Assembly (NCBI RefSeq): GCF_006491595.2
Contig: NZ_VEVQ02000007.1
Span: 124,001-188,000 of the forward strand
Origin: Flavobacterium jejuense
GTDB lineage: Bacteria > Bacteroidota > Bacteroidia > Flavobacteriales > Flavobacteriaceae
DNA: 64,000 nt
Direction: 5' to 3'
A program made the position numbers and the translations under genes. Within the stretch, counting starts at the first letter, position 1. Every line of letters begins with the position of its first letter. This document shows positions 24,768 through 33,834 of the stretch, in pieces. The notes under the pieces were generated by a model. That model was not told the DNA's origin. It saw only the letters and a program-made list of their open reading frames with translations, and ran no database searches.

Positions 24768-26285
24768 TTATAACAAAGATTTACAACTCATTGCCTTTGG
24801 TTGTTCAATGCCTATTAATTCTAAAATAGTAGGAGCTAAGTCTCCTAAAACTCCATCATGTATTGTTTTTAATTCTTTGTCAATTAAAATTAAAGGAACT
24901 GGATTTGTAGTATGAGCTGTATTTGGACTTCCATCTGGATTTATCATTGTTTCGCAGTTACCGTGATCAGCAATTAAAAGTGTAGTGTAGCCATTTTCCA
25001 ATGCCGTTTCTACCACTTCTTTTACACAAATATCAACGGCTTCACAAGCTTTTATTGCTGCTTCCATAACTCCTGTATGTCCTACCATGTCTCCATTAGC
25101 AAAATTTAAACATACAAAATCTACGTCTCCTTTTTTTAGTTCTGGTACTAAAGCATCTTTTAATTCGAATGCACTCATTTCTGGTTGTAAATCATATGTA
25201 GCTACTTTTGGAGAGTTTTTTAAAATTCGACTTTCACCTACAAAAGGTTCTTCTCTTCCTCCTGAGAAAAAGAAAGTTACGTGAGGATACTTCTCTGTTT
25301 CTGCGATACGAATTTGTTTTTTACCTGCTTTTTCTAAAACTTCTCCTAAAGTTTCTGTAATATTATCTTTGTCATAAATAACATGAACATTTTTATAAGT
25401 TTCGTCATAATTTGTCATGGTAACATAATACAAATTTAATTTATGCATGTTTTGTTCATGAAAATCTTTTTGTGATAAAGCTTCTGTTAATTCTCGACCT
25501 CTATCGGTTCTGAAATTGAAGAAAATAACAACATCATCATTTTTTATAGTTGAAATTGGGTTTTCATTTTCATCTGTTATAATGATGGGTTTAATGAATT
25601 CATCAGTTACATTATTGGCATAACTTTCTAAAACGCTAAGTGATCCTTTTTTTGATTTTGTTCCAATGCCATTAACCACTAAATCATAAGCTAATTTTAC
25701 TCGTTCCCAGCGCTTGTCTCTATCCATTGCATAATATCTACCTATGATAGATGCTAATTTAGCATTCGTGTTTGCTAGATAACCTTCTAAGTCTTCAATG
25801 TATTTTGCTCCAGATTTTGGATCAACATCTCTTCCATCAGTAAAAGCATGAACAAACATGTTTTGAATACCATTTTCTTGTGCAACATCGATTAGACCTC
25901 TTAAGTGAGAAGTGTGACTATGAACTCCACCATCAGAAACTAAGCCAAGAAAATGAACCGCTTTATTATTCTTTTTTGCATAATTAAAAGCATCCATCAA
26001 TGGTTTTTCCTGATTCATTGTTTTATTGGCCACAGCCAAATTAATCTTTGCTAAATCTTGATAAACAATTCGACCAGCTCCAAGATTCATATGTCCTACT
26101 TCGCTATTTCCCATTTGTCCTTCAGGTAAACCTACGTTTAAACCATCAGTTCGAAGTTGTGCATTCGGGTATTTAGTATATAAACTATCTATAAAAGGAG
26201 TGTTTGCATTATCAATAGCGGAAACTTTTGGATCAGGAGATTTACCCCAACCGTCTAATATCATTAAAATTACTTTCTTATTCAT
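24768..26285 (-). CDS. gpmI: 2,3-bisphosphoglycerate-independent phosphoglycerate mutase
   Basis: This glycolytic enzyme interconverts 3- and 2-phosphoglycerate with two metal ions and a phosphoserine intermediate. The N-terminal metal motif MILDGWGKS, the catalytic Ser (S61 in GQMGNSEVGHMNLG), the phosphatase-domain insert with SDGGVHSHTSHLRGL, and the C-terminal metal ligands (LNFANGDMVGHTG, IADHGNCE, HTTNPVPLIL) are all present. Its 505 residues are the family norm. It heads a four-gene minus-strand operon with three envelope genes of unknown role, an odd setting for a housekeeping enzyme. Confidence 0.96.
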   Translation of the reverse strand: MNKKVILMILDGWGKSPDPKVSAIDNANTPFIDSLYTKYPNAQLRTDGLNVGLPEGQMGNSEVGHMNLGAGRIVYQDLAKINLAVANKTMNQEKPLMDAFNYAKKNNKAVHFLGLVSDGGVHSHTSHLRGLIDVAQENGIQNMFVHAFTDGRDVDPKSGAKYIEDLEGYLANTNAKLASIIGRYYAMDRDKRWERVKLAYDLVVNGIGTKSKKGSLSVLESYANNVTDEFIKPIIITDENENPISTIKNDDVVIFFNFRTDRGRELTEALSQKDFHEQNMHKLNLYYVTMTNYDETYKNVHVIYDKDNITETLGEVLEKAGKKQIRIAETEKYPHVTFFFSGGREEPFVGESRILKNSPKVATYDLQPEMSAFELKDALVPELKKGDVDFVCLNFANGDMVGHTGVMEAAIKACEAVDICVKEVVETALENGYTTLLIADHGNCETMINPDGSPNTAHTTNPVPLILIDKELKTIHDGVLGDLAPTILELIGIEQPKAMSCKSLL

Positions 26286-26300
26286 CGTGATGTGTTTCTA

Positions 26301-26308
26301 CAAATATA
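26301..26308 (-). promoter_or_regulatory. -7 promoter element of the gpmI operon
   Basis: TATATTTG on minus, 15 nt upstream of the gpmI ATG, matches TAnnTTTG. A correctly placed -33 TTTG is not seen. Confidence 0.5.
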
Positions 26309-26391
26309 ACTATTTGACAAAAGTATTTTGTATAAAAAAACCTGAATTTAGATATAAATTACGAAAACGATTTAGTGATTTAGGAAAATTT

Positions 26392-28824
26392 TTAGCCTTT
26401 TTTTACCCAATTTTTAGCTTGATTGTAATCAATAAAGTAACGAATACTTATTGAAAAAGCATGATTTAGATTGTCAGTAAATAAAGTGTCAAAGTTATTT
26501 TTAAAGTTTCTGTCAATATCATTAGAGTAGATTGCCGCATTATTTCTATATAGAACTGTGGCTTGGCTTCCAGGTGCAAACCACCAAGAATAAGATAAAT
26601 CTAAGTTCCAAGTGCTAAAATTTGAATCTTTATTTTCAGTATAATCTAATTTTTCAACAAGCCTTCCATTATCTTGTAATGCAAAGAAAGCATTGTTTTC
26701 TGCAATTGACCAATAATGCCTTACGGAAAGATTAAAATTCATTTGACTATTAATTGAAAATTTACTAGTTAATGAATTGTTGATGGTGTTTCTGTCTCTT
26801 TGTGCTATAATTGTCTCTCCTGAATTGCTTAAATAATCGACAAAACCAATATTGTTTTTTTGAATATATGGATTTATAGAATAAATCAAAGAGAATTTGT
26901 CATTAAAACGGTATCTTGGACTTATTGTGATATCTAAATCAGATCTGTCTTTTTGGTCATAAAACAAATTTGAAACCTGGAAGTCTAAAGCTAATTTATA
27001 GTTGTAGTTAGAAGAAAAACTTAACCAATAGCTTTGAAGTTTTGGTAAAATTAAGAATTCACCATCTTTTCTTGGTTCATAATAATCGTATCTTTCGAAA
27101 GGTTTTATTCTATAACCAAAACCGAAATAATGATTGCCTTTTGAAGTAGTGTTAACATCAAGACTGAAATTGTTCTGTTGGATTTCATTAGTGTTGTTAT
27201 TGTATTCCATATAGGTGTATAATCCTATATTAAAGGAATTAAATTTTTTTGTAGGAGCCAAGATTCTATAACTAGCATTGCAGAAATAGCTATAATAATT
27301 ATTTTGGAAGATAATACCTAAATCATTTTTGTCAAAATCTTTGGATACATATTCACCACCAATACCATAACGATATTTACCTGAGGTTTCTCCAATTGAA
27401 AGAGATGATTCAATTCCATTAGTGTTCTTGGTGTCAAATGTATTGCTGAGATTTGCTTTACCTGATAGATTATAGGTGTTTTTTTTGGTGTTTAAGTCGA
27501 AAACAAGACCTGTAACATTGGCATCTCTAAAGTCTCCATTTCTAGTTACATTAGTATTTATGAAGGTTACAGAAGAGTTTTGATTGAATCTCTGATCAAA
27601 AACAGTTACGTTATAATTGGTTAATGGAGAGGCAACCTCGGATCGAGTAGTGCCATCAGAATTATTTTTTATGGTTACACTAGTTTCTTCTGTTATAGCA
27701 TTTAGAAAACCTATACCAAGACCATCATTATTTCGTCCAGATACTTTAACGGCATTAAGAAGGTTTGTAGTAGTTGGATACTTCTCAATAGTTTCGTCAT
27801 CATGTAATTCTGGATAAAACAGTGGTTTAGCTCCAATTCTTCTAGTGTATAGTAGATTTCCTTTATTAAATAAATCGGTGCCCTCAGTAAAAAAAGGTCT
27901 GTTTTCATTAAATTGTTGTTCAAAAGGACCTAAGTTCAATTCTACATTATCAAATTTGGTTTGGCCAAAATCTGGAATTAGAATAGCATCCAAAGTAAAA
28001 GCATCATTAATTCCGTATTTAATATCTAATCCTCCTTTTAGAGTGGTTTCTGTTGCTTCTTTGTTAGAATTTATATAAGCAGAAGTATAAGGTATAAGAA
28101 ATAAGCGAGTAGGTGGTTTGATATTTTGAATACCAGTTAAAATTCCAGCTTGTTGAGAAAAGGCTCCTGTGTTGTTATATACAGGTGACCATGTGTATTT
28201 TTGCCTTGTCCTTCTTATTTCTCTAAAAAAATTAATTCCCCAAGTTTGTATGTCTTTTCTAGGGAAACGTAATGCTGCATAAGGTATTTTCATTTCTACA
28301 ACCCATCCAATATCTGTAATTTTGGCTTTACTTGACCATATAGCATTCCAAGAGTAATCTTCTCCATCTTGTGAGGTAAAATTACAATCAGCTTGACCGT
28401 TTGCAGCAGTTACATAGAACTGAAAATCTTGTTGACCGTCATTGTAACCATTAATAAAAACACCAAAAGAATCAGAAGTACCAAAATTGTCTCTTTCTTT
28501 TATTTCTTTTAAAATTTTGGTGGGTTCGTTATCATATAATAAGGCTCCAATATATACTGCGTCGTCGTCATATAATATTTTTACTTCTGTTCTGAGTTCT
28601 TTAGTTTCAGGGTTTCCATTATCAGGAGAAAATGTAAAAAAATTTTTCGCAGGTAAAGCTTTTGACCAATCATCTTCATCAAGTTGTCCATCAATTGAAA
28701 TTATAGAAGTCTTTTTCTCAGCTTTTATGTTTTTTTTAACGTTTTTTATTGGTAATGTTGCTTGTCCAAATAAAATTTTTGAGAAAAAAAGCAATAAAAC
28801 ACAGAAAATAAAGTTATTATGCAT
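26392..28824 (-). CDS. Exported DUF5916 protein with N-terminal family-9-like carbohydrate-binding domain
   Basis: This 810-residue outer-membrane protein has a signal peptide (MHNNFIFCVLLLFFSKILFGQ). Residues about 38-230 form a CBM9-like beta sandwich (ISIDGQLDEDDWSKALP, DDDAVYIGALLYDNEP, GWVVEMKIPYAALRF). The rest is the DUF5916 part, which alternates short amphipathic strands with Asn/Asp-rich turns and ends with a strand-rich segment (HAFSISIRYFIDYNQ), as expected for a membrane beta barrel. The conserved phrase ENRPFFTEGTDLF is typical of the family. Such proteins are common in Bacteroidota but their function is not known; binding of a glycan or peptide at the surface is a guess. It is monocistronic. 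Confidence 0.85.
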   Translation of the reverse strand: MHNNFIFCVLLLFFSKILFGQATLPIKNVKKNIKAEKKTSIISIDGQLDEDDWSKALPAKNFFTFSPDNGNPETKELRTEVKILYDDDAVYIGALLYDNEPTKILKEIKERDNFGTSDSFGVFINGYNDGQQDFQFYVTAANGQADCNFTSQDGEDYSWNAIWSSKAKITDIGWVVEMKIPYAALRFPRKDIQTWGINFFREIRRTRQKYTWSPVYNNTGAFSQQAGILTGIQNIKPPTRLFLIPYTSAYINSNKEATETTLKGGLDIKYGINDAFTLDAILIPDFGQTKFDNVELNLGPFEQQFNENRPFFTEGTDLFNKGNLLYTRRIGAKPLFYPELHDDETIEKYPTTTNLLNAVKVSGRNNDGLGIGFLNAITEETSVTIKNNSDGTTRSEVASPLTNYNVTVFDQRFNQNSSVTFINTNVTRNGDFRDANVTGLVFDLNTKKNTYNLSGKANLSNTFDTKNTNGIESSLSIGETSGKYRYGIGGEYVSKDFDKNDLGIIFQNNYYSYFCNASYRILAPTKKFNSFNIGLYTYMEYNNNTNEIQQNNFSLDVNTTSKGNHYFGFGYRIKPFERYDYYEPRKDGEFLILPKLQSYWLSFSSNYNYKLALDFQVSNLFYDQKDRSDLDITISPRYRFNDKFSLIYSINPYIQKNNIGFVDYLSNSGETIIAQRDRNTINNSLTSKFSINSQMNFNLSVRHYWSIAENNAFFALQDNGRLVEKLDYTENKDSNFSTWNLDLSYSWWFAPGSQATVLYRNNAAIYSNDIDRNFKNNFDTLFTDNLNHAFSISIRYFIDYNQAKNWVKKG

Positions 28825-28837
28825 GAAATCTTTTTTA

Positions 28838-28872
28838 CAAATTTAGGATTATTCATTTTTGAAGGAAACAAA
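28838..28872 (-). promoter_or_regulatory. Candidate promoter of the DUF5916 gene
   Basis: On minus, TAAATTTG at 28838-28845 matches the -7 consensus, 13 nt before the ATG. A TTTG at 28869-28872 lies 23 bp upstream, slightly beyond the usual spacer. Confidence 0.5.
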
Positions 28873-28943
28873 TTATAAAATCTTTAACTTTTCCCTACCG
28901 AATCGATTAAATGCATTTTTTTTCGACAAAAAGCACTAAAAAG

Positions 28944-28974
28944 TTTGTTTGGTTGAATTTTTTAAATATATTTG
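28944..28974 (+). promoter_or_regulatory. Promoter of the L,D-transpeptidase-like gene (TTTG-19-TATATTTG)
   Basis: TTTG at 28944-28947 and TATATTTG at 28967-28974 are separated by 19 bp, an excellent match to the Bacteroidota -33/-7 consensus. The ATG at 29011 lies 36 nt downstream. Confidence 0.75.
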
Positions 28975-29010
28975 GAATCTCAAATCTAATGAATAACTAT
29001 TACAACGACA

Positions 29011-29742
29011 ATGAATTACAAATTATTATCTCTTTTTGCCCTTAGTTTTCTTTGTTTAAGCTTTACTTCAATTAGTAATGTAAAGGAAATTAAAAATAAT
29101 AATACGGATCCAAAGTTATTAGCTGCAAATGCAAAAGTAGCTTTTGAAGCAAAGTGTAAAACTTTCTATAGTTCAATTGAATCAAATGAATTATCATTGC
29201 CTAATTATGAAAGTTTTTCAAAAGCATTTGAAGGATATGATGAATTAAAGAAACAAGGAGTAATAGAGAAAGATTATTTAACAATTGTTGACTTTAGTCT
29301 TTCTTCTAATGATGAGAGAATGTGGGTAATAAATATGGATACTAAAGAAGTTGTGTTTCGTTCTTTAGTGGCTCATGGGAAAAATTCTGGTGAATTATTT
29401 GCTAATGATTTTTCAAACAAATCAGAATCTTATCAAAGTAGTTTAGGTTTTTATACAACAGGTGAAACTTATGTAGGAAAACACGGTCTTTCTTTACGAT
29501 TAGATGGTTTGGAATATGGAATTAATGATAATGCTAGAGAACGTGCTGTAGTAATTCATGGGGCTGATTATGTTTCTGAAGAATTTGTTAAGTCAAATGG
29601 TCGTTTAGGAAGAAGTCTAGGTTGTCCTGCAGTTCCTAACGAACTTTCAAAAGAATTGATTGAGTTAATAAAAGATAAATCTTGTTTGTTTATTTATCAT
29701 CCTTCACGAAATTATATTACAAAATCAAAATTAGTTTCTTAA
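29011..29742 (+). CDS. Murein L,D-transpeptidase catalytic domain protein (YkuD_2 type)
   Basis: This 243-residue exported protein has an N-terminal signal (MNYKLLSLFALSFLCLSFTS). It resembles the YkuD_2 group: LTIVDFSLSSNDERMWVINMDTKEVVF begins the domain, followed by VAHGKNSG, AVVIHGADYVSE and the catalytic-Cys run GRSLGCPAVP. The Cys-His arrangement HG...SxGCP is that of L,D-transpeptidases, which make 3-3 crosslinks in peptidoglycan or attach proteins to it. Its last 12 bases overlap the end of the convergent YcbB-like gene on the other strand, so two probable L,D-transpeptidase genes meet tail to tail. Confidence 0.85.
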   Translation: MNYKLLSLFALSFLCLSFTSISNVKEIKNNNTDPKLLAANAKVAFEAKCKTFYSSIESNELSLPNYESFSKAFEGYDELKKQGVIEKDYLTIVDFSLSSNDERMWVINMDTKEVVFRSLVAHGKNSGELFANDFSNKSESYQSSLGFYTTGETYVGKHGLSLRLDGLEYGINDNARERAVVIHGADYVSEEFVKSNGRLGRSLGCPAVPNELSKELIELIKDKSCLFIYHPSRNYITKSKLVS

Positions 29743-31323
29743 AGCGGTGTATAAATTTTTATCGAGATTATAAATGTCTTCTCGAAATTGTAAACCGTCT
29801 TTGTCAAGCCAATTAGTCCAATATAATAAATAAACATTAATATTATTCTTAACAGGGATAGTTTTAATGTTTTTTTTGCTTATTAGACTATCAATTTCTT
29901 TAGTAGACCAACCCTCATCTTGGTTAAAAAGTATTTTTTCTGCTAGTATTAATGGGTTTTCTACTCTTACGCAGCCAGAACTTAAAGCTCTGTATTCTCT
30001 TGAGAAATAATCTCTATGATTAGTATCATGCAAATATACAGAATGTCTGTTGGGAAAATTAAATTTAACTAATCCAAGAGAGTTATTATAGCCTGAAACT
30101 TGAACGTATCGATACGATTTAGAATTGTCTGAATCCCATTCTTCAGGAGCTACAACAGTACCAGTCGAATCGTAAATGGTCATTCTAGTTCTTGTGAAAT
30201 AATCCAAATTCTTTTTTGCTGAAGGAGTAAGGTCTTCCTTAATAATAGTAGGAGGAACAGTCCATGTAGGATTAAAAACCAAATTAGATAATTTAGAAAT
30301 AAGAATTGGAGTGTTTCTTTTAGGTGTTCCTACTACAATATTGTGTTCTGCTATAGTATCGTTTTTGGATACATATACAATGTTGTAGTTGGGTAAATTA
30401 ACTAATAAATATTGTTTTCCTAAATCTTCTGGAAACCATTTCCATCTCTCTAAATTGGCAATTATTTGTTGTTTTCTTTGTTCTTTAGTGAAATTAAGGG
30501 CTTGAATGGTTCCTTTTCCTATAACTCCATCAGGTTTTAATCCATGTCTAGATTGGAATTTTTTTACAGCAATAAAAGTAATAGTATCATAAACAGCAGT
30601 CGTTATACTATCTTTTCTTGTATAATCTTTCCAATAGGCTAGTGTTTTTTTAATTGCTATAATTTCATTAATAGTATCATGTAATTGAATTTTGTTTTTT
30701 ATGTCAATTTTACCCAATTTATAATCAGGGTATTTATCAATTACAACTAAACTTTCTTTTATTTTAGTATAAACATAATGTTTAGGTTTTAACTCATCGA
30801 AAGTTGTAGAAATAGTTTTGTTTTTAATTCCTTTTTCTAAATAAGTAGAAAGAGCTATTGGTTTAGGGTTTAAATCCCAATCTTTATATAATTTTTTAGG
30901 ATTTAACTTTCCTCTGTATAAGTGAAGAGATAGTTTTTCAAAAGATTCAGTTAACAAAATGTCATATTTAATGATAGCTTCATCGTCTAGTTTTTTTCTT
31001 TTTTCTTCAAGATCTAAAATAGCTTTTAAATTATAGTCGTTAGGGTTAAGTCCGTCTTTATAGCAATTTTTAATTTCATTAATCAATTCAGTTCTATTTT
31101 TTAAGCTATACCAAATTTCATAATTATTTAGTTTGCTGTAATAAATTTTAATACTGTCTTTTAATGTTTCAATATGTTCTGGAAGTAATGGTCTTACAAC
31201 TTCTTGAGTAGTAGAATCTTTAATCAAGCTATCATCCGCAACAATTTCATTAGAATTGTTTTTACAACCTAATAAAAGAAGACTAAGGAAAATATAATGT
31301 ATTGTTTTTATCATAAAAAGCAT
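29731..31323 (-). CDS. L,D-transpeptidase with peptidoglycan-binding domain (YcbB/LdtD type), lipoprotein
   Basis: This 530-residue protein has a lipobox LLLLGC (C19 from the first ATG at 31323, C16 from the in-frame ATG at 31314; either start works). It has the YcbB scaffold: an N-terminal helical domain, a peptidoglycan-binding segment FQSRHGLKPDGVIGKGTIQALN (about residues 255-275), then the YkuD domain with PTWTVPPTIIKEDLTP, VYLHDTN and the catalytic SSGCVRVENP. It should make 3-3 crosslinks in the periplasm. The gene overlaps the convergent L,D-transpeptidase-like gene by 12 nt at the 3' end, with no terminator between. Confidence 0.92.
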   Translation of the reverse strand: MLFMIKTIHYIFLSLLLLGCKNNSNEIVADDSLIKDSTTQEVVRPLLPEHIETLKDSIKIYYSKLNNYEIWYSLKNRTELINEIKNCYKDGLNPNDYNLKAILDLEEKRKKLDDEAIIKYDILLTESFEKLSLHLYRGKLNPKKLYKDWDLNPKPIALSTYLEKGIKNKTISTTFDELKPKHYVYTKIKESLVVIDKYPDYKLGKIDIKNKIQLHDTINEIIAIKKTLAYWKDYTRKDSITTAVYDTITFIAVKKFQSRHGLKPDGVIGKGTIQALNFTKEQRKQQIIANLERWKWFPEDLGKQYLLVNLPNYNIVYVSKNDTIAEHNIVVGTPKRNTPILISKLSNLVFNPTWTVPPTIIKEDLTPSAKKNLDYFTRTRMTIYDSTGTVVAPEEWDSDNSKSYRYVQVSGYNNSLGLVKFNFPNRHSVYLHDTNHRDYFSREYRALSSGCVRVENPLILAEKILFNQDEGWSTKEIDSLISKKNIKTIPVKNNINVYLLYWTNWLDKDGLQFREDIYNLDKNLYTALRN

Positions 31324-31390
31324 AATAATTTTAAAATTTAAATCTAAAGGAGATAGCTAGTTTGTCTTTTGTCTTTCGAATTCTACACTG

Positions 31391-31398
31391 CAAAAATA
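31391..31398 (-). promoter_or_regulatory. -7 promoter element of the YcbB-like gene
   Basis: On minus the sequence TATTTTTG matches TAnnTTTG, about 67 nt before the ATG at 31323. No -33 element is evident. Confidence 0.45.
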
Positions 31399-31918
31399 AT
31401 GACATTATTCATTCTATTGCTCATTATAAATAGTGATTTTTAGAATTAAATTTTATTTAACTAAATATATTAATTTTTTCATATATAATATAATGCTATT
31501 TAATGGCTTTCATCAATAATTTTAGACATTTAATCGTAGAAATAGAATAATTGTAAAAATGAGTAGTCATTTTTTGACTATTTAAATGAAAAAAAATGAT
31601 TTTTTCAAGAATATAATAATTAGTAATTTCTTTTCCTTTGTGAATACTATTAGTTTAATGTTTTTAAATCATACAAATAAAAGGTTTCTCATAAATCTAT
31701 TATCCATAAACATGCCAAAGTAAGTTGGTTGTAGTGATTTTGCGTAAAAAAAGTATAATTTTGGTAGCTTTAAGTCGATTGTGATTTAAAATAATTATTA
31801 TATGAATTTTATTTAGAAATATTTTGGGTTATAAAATATTCATTTCTAGAATCTTATAAGGGGAGTTTTTTTTATTGTTTAGTATTTATGAAATAAAGTG
31901 AAAAATTTTTCAAAAAAA
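31399..31918. other. AT-rich intergenic stretch with no gene seen
   Basis: This is about 520 bp of very AT-rich DNA between the L,D-transpeptidase promoter and the tRNA promoter. I see no ORF of useful length on either strand, no clear hairpin with a T tract and no repeat. A small RNA cannot be excluded. Confidence 0.6.
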
Positions 31919-31951
31919 TTTGCAACTAAAAAAACTTTTAGAGTATATTTG
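31919..31951 (+). promoter_or_regulatory. Promoter of the tRNA-Gly pair (TTTG-21-TATATTTG)
   Basis: TTTG at 31919-31922 and TATATTTG at 31944-31951 (21-bp spacer) match the Bacteroidota consensus. The first tRNA begins 58 nt downstream, leaving a 5' leader to be removed by processing. Confidence 0.7.
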
Positions 31952-32009
31952 CACCCACAAAAGTAGTTCATCTAACGCTTTGTAATTAAGTGTTTTTTTT
32001 GAATTAAAT

Positions 32010-32082
<73 letters not shown>

Positions 32083-32115
32083 CAAAAACTTTAATGAAAG
32101 TTTAAAAAATTCATT

Positions 32116-32188
<73 letters not shown>

Positions 32189-32196
32189 CTTAAAAA

Positions 32197-32224
32197 AAAG
32201 CCTCAAAATATTTGAGGCTTTTTT
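32197..32224. terminator. Bidirectional terminator between the tRNA pair and pepE
   Basis: The stem AAAGCCTCAAA / TTTGAGGCTTT has a 3-nt loop, an A tract before it and a T tract after it. It can end both the tRNA transcript and the convergent pepE transcript. Confidence 0.9.
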
Positions 32225-32231
32225 ATTGCTT

Positions 32232-32939
32232 TTATTTTAAGTCTTTCAGTTCAGTATCTGGATTAATTTCTTCAGGAGAATGATTTTTTCTAAATAAACG
32301 AGCTGTTAAATCTCCTTTAAGTTTGATGGAGTTTCCTTTTACTTCTAGCCAACTGCCTTCTCGTAAGCCAAGTACAGGTTGTGGGTTGAAAGAATGAAAT
32401 TCATTAATTCTTGTTTCTCTCGTTTCTCCCATATGAGTAGAATTTAAATCAGGATCAAGATAATGTGGATTAATATTAAAGGAAACAAATCCTAAAGTTC
32501 TAAAACTTGGAGGATATACAATAGGCATATCATTAGTTGTATTCATTGTTAAGCCACAAATATTACTTCCTGCACTAGTTCCAAGGTAAGGTGTTCCTTT
32601 GTTTACAGCATTTTCCAAACTGTCAATTATATTGTTTCTGTATAATTCATTGACTAATACAAACGTATTTCCTCCTCCTGTAAAAATTCCTTCTGCATTT
32701 TCAATAGCTTCAGTAGGATTGTCAAATTCATGAATGCCTTTTGTTTTTTTGTTAATAGTTGAGAAAACTTGTCTAACTTTATCAGTGTAAGAATCATGTG
32801 AAATACCTCCTGGTCTTGCATAAGGAATAAAAAGAATTGTAGAAACTTTTTTAAAATGATTTTCTAAAAGAGGTAATAGATATTCAAGATAACTTCCATT
32901 ATGTAATGTTGAAGTACTCGCTATAATTATGTTTTTCAT
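32232..32939 (-). CDS. pepE: Dipeptidase E (alpha-aspartyl dipeptidase)
   Basis: This cytoplasmic serine peptidase of family S51 cleaves dipeptides with an N-terminal Asp. The motifs IFTGGGNTFVLVNELY and YLGTSAGSNICG (nucleophile S122) and the following TTNDMPIVYPPSF are characteristic. Its 235 residues equal the family norm, and it has no signal peptide. It is monocistronic, convergent with the tRNA-Gly pair across a shared terminator. Confidence 0.94.
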   Translation of the reverse strand: MKNIIIASTSTLHNGSYLEYLLPLLENHFKKVSTILFIPYARPGGISHDSYTDKVRQVFSTINKKTKGIHEFDNPTEAIENAEGIFTGGGNTFVLVNELYRNNIIDSLENAVNKGTPYLGTSAGSNICGLTMNTTNDMPIVYPPSFRTLGFVSFNINPHYLDPDLNSTHMGETRETRINEFHSFNPQPVLGLREGSWLEVKGNSIKLKGDLTARLFRKNHSPEEINPDTELKDLK

Positions 32940-32953
32940 TTCTTATTTTTTTT

Positions 32954-32961
32954 CAAAATTA
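32954..32961 (-). promoter_or_regulatory. -7 promoter element of pepE
   Basis: TAATTTTG on minus matches TAnnTTTG, 14 nt before the pepE ATG. The -33 element is not clear. Confidence 0.45.
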
Positions 32962-33054
32962 GTATTTTCAATTAACAAAAGTTTATAATCTTATTAGTAT
33001 TTAATTAGTAACAATCTCTGTTAATTTTACAAAATACTTTTATATGAAGTAATT

Positions 33055-33834
33055 ATGATAAAAAAAATACTATTCTTTCTTATTCTTTTTCCTCTTATGT
33101 TGTGGTCTCAAAAGGATTCAATTTTTAATGGTAAAATTGTCTCTGAGTCTAGCTCTTTGGATGAAATTCATATTATAAATATTACTAAAAATAGCGGTGT
33201 TTTATCAGAACGTGGTGGTTATTTTAAGATTAGAGCTAGTGTAAATGATACTTTGATGTTTAGTGCAGTGCATTTGAAAGGATATCAAAGAGTTGTTCTA
33301 AAACAAGATTTTGAAAATGATTTGGTATTTATACCTATGGAAGTCTTCGAAAATCAGTTAACTGGAATTACTCTTACTAAGTATAAGAATATTAATGCTG
33401 AATCTTTAGGAATCGTTCCCAAAGGACAAAAGAGGTATTCACCAGCAGAAAGAAAGTTGGTAACGGCAGGTGATTTTAGATGGTACAGTCCTTTGTTAAT
33501 TCCTGTTGGGGGAATGAGTGTTGATGGACTTATTAACGCTATAAGCGGAAGAACCAATATGTTGAAAAAAGAATTAGTAGTGGAACGTAAAGAGTTGTTA
33601 CAAGAAAAAACGTCCAATTTTTTTACAAAAGAATACATTACAAATACTTTGAAAATCCCTGAAGAATATGTTGAAGGTTTTCTTTTTTATATAGTTGAAG
33701 ATAAAAGATTTACCAATGAAATGAAAAATGAAAATAAAGCAATGGCTACTTTTATTTTAGGAGAGTTGGCAGATGAATACTTAAAATTGAAAGAATTGGA
33801 TGTAAAAAAGAATAAGGATGAGAATGAGGAATAG
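33055..33834 (+). CDS. Exported carboxypeptidase-regulatory-like domain protein, paralog 1
   Basis: This 259-residue protein has a signal peptide (MIKKILFFLILFPLMLWSQ) followed at about residues 24-95 by a CarboxypepD_reg-like beta sandwich (NGKIVSESSSLDEIHIINIT, GYFKIRASVNDTLMFSAVHLKGY). That domain usually occurs at the N-terminus of TonB-dependent receptors. There is no plug or barrel here. The C-terminal part is helical and charged, with no family I recognise. The following gene has the same layout, and together they form a two-paralog pair at the head of a four-gene operon (overlap 17 nt). The function is unknown; a periplasmic or outer-membrane-associated role is likely. Confidence 0.83.
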   Translation: MIKKILFFLILFPLMLWSQKDSIFNGKIVSESSSLDEIHIINITKNSGVLSERGGYFKIRASVNDTLMFSAVHLKGYQRVVLKQDFENDLVFIPMEVFENQLTGITLTKYKNINAESLGIVPKGQKRYSPAERKLVTAGDFRWYSPLLIPVGGMSVDGLINAISGRTNMLKKELVVERKELLQEKTSNFFTKEYITNTLKIPEEYVEGFLFYIVEDKRFTNEMKNENKAMATFILGELADEYLKLKELDVKKNKDENEE

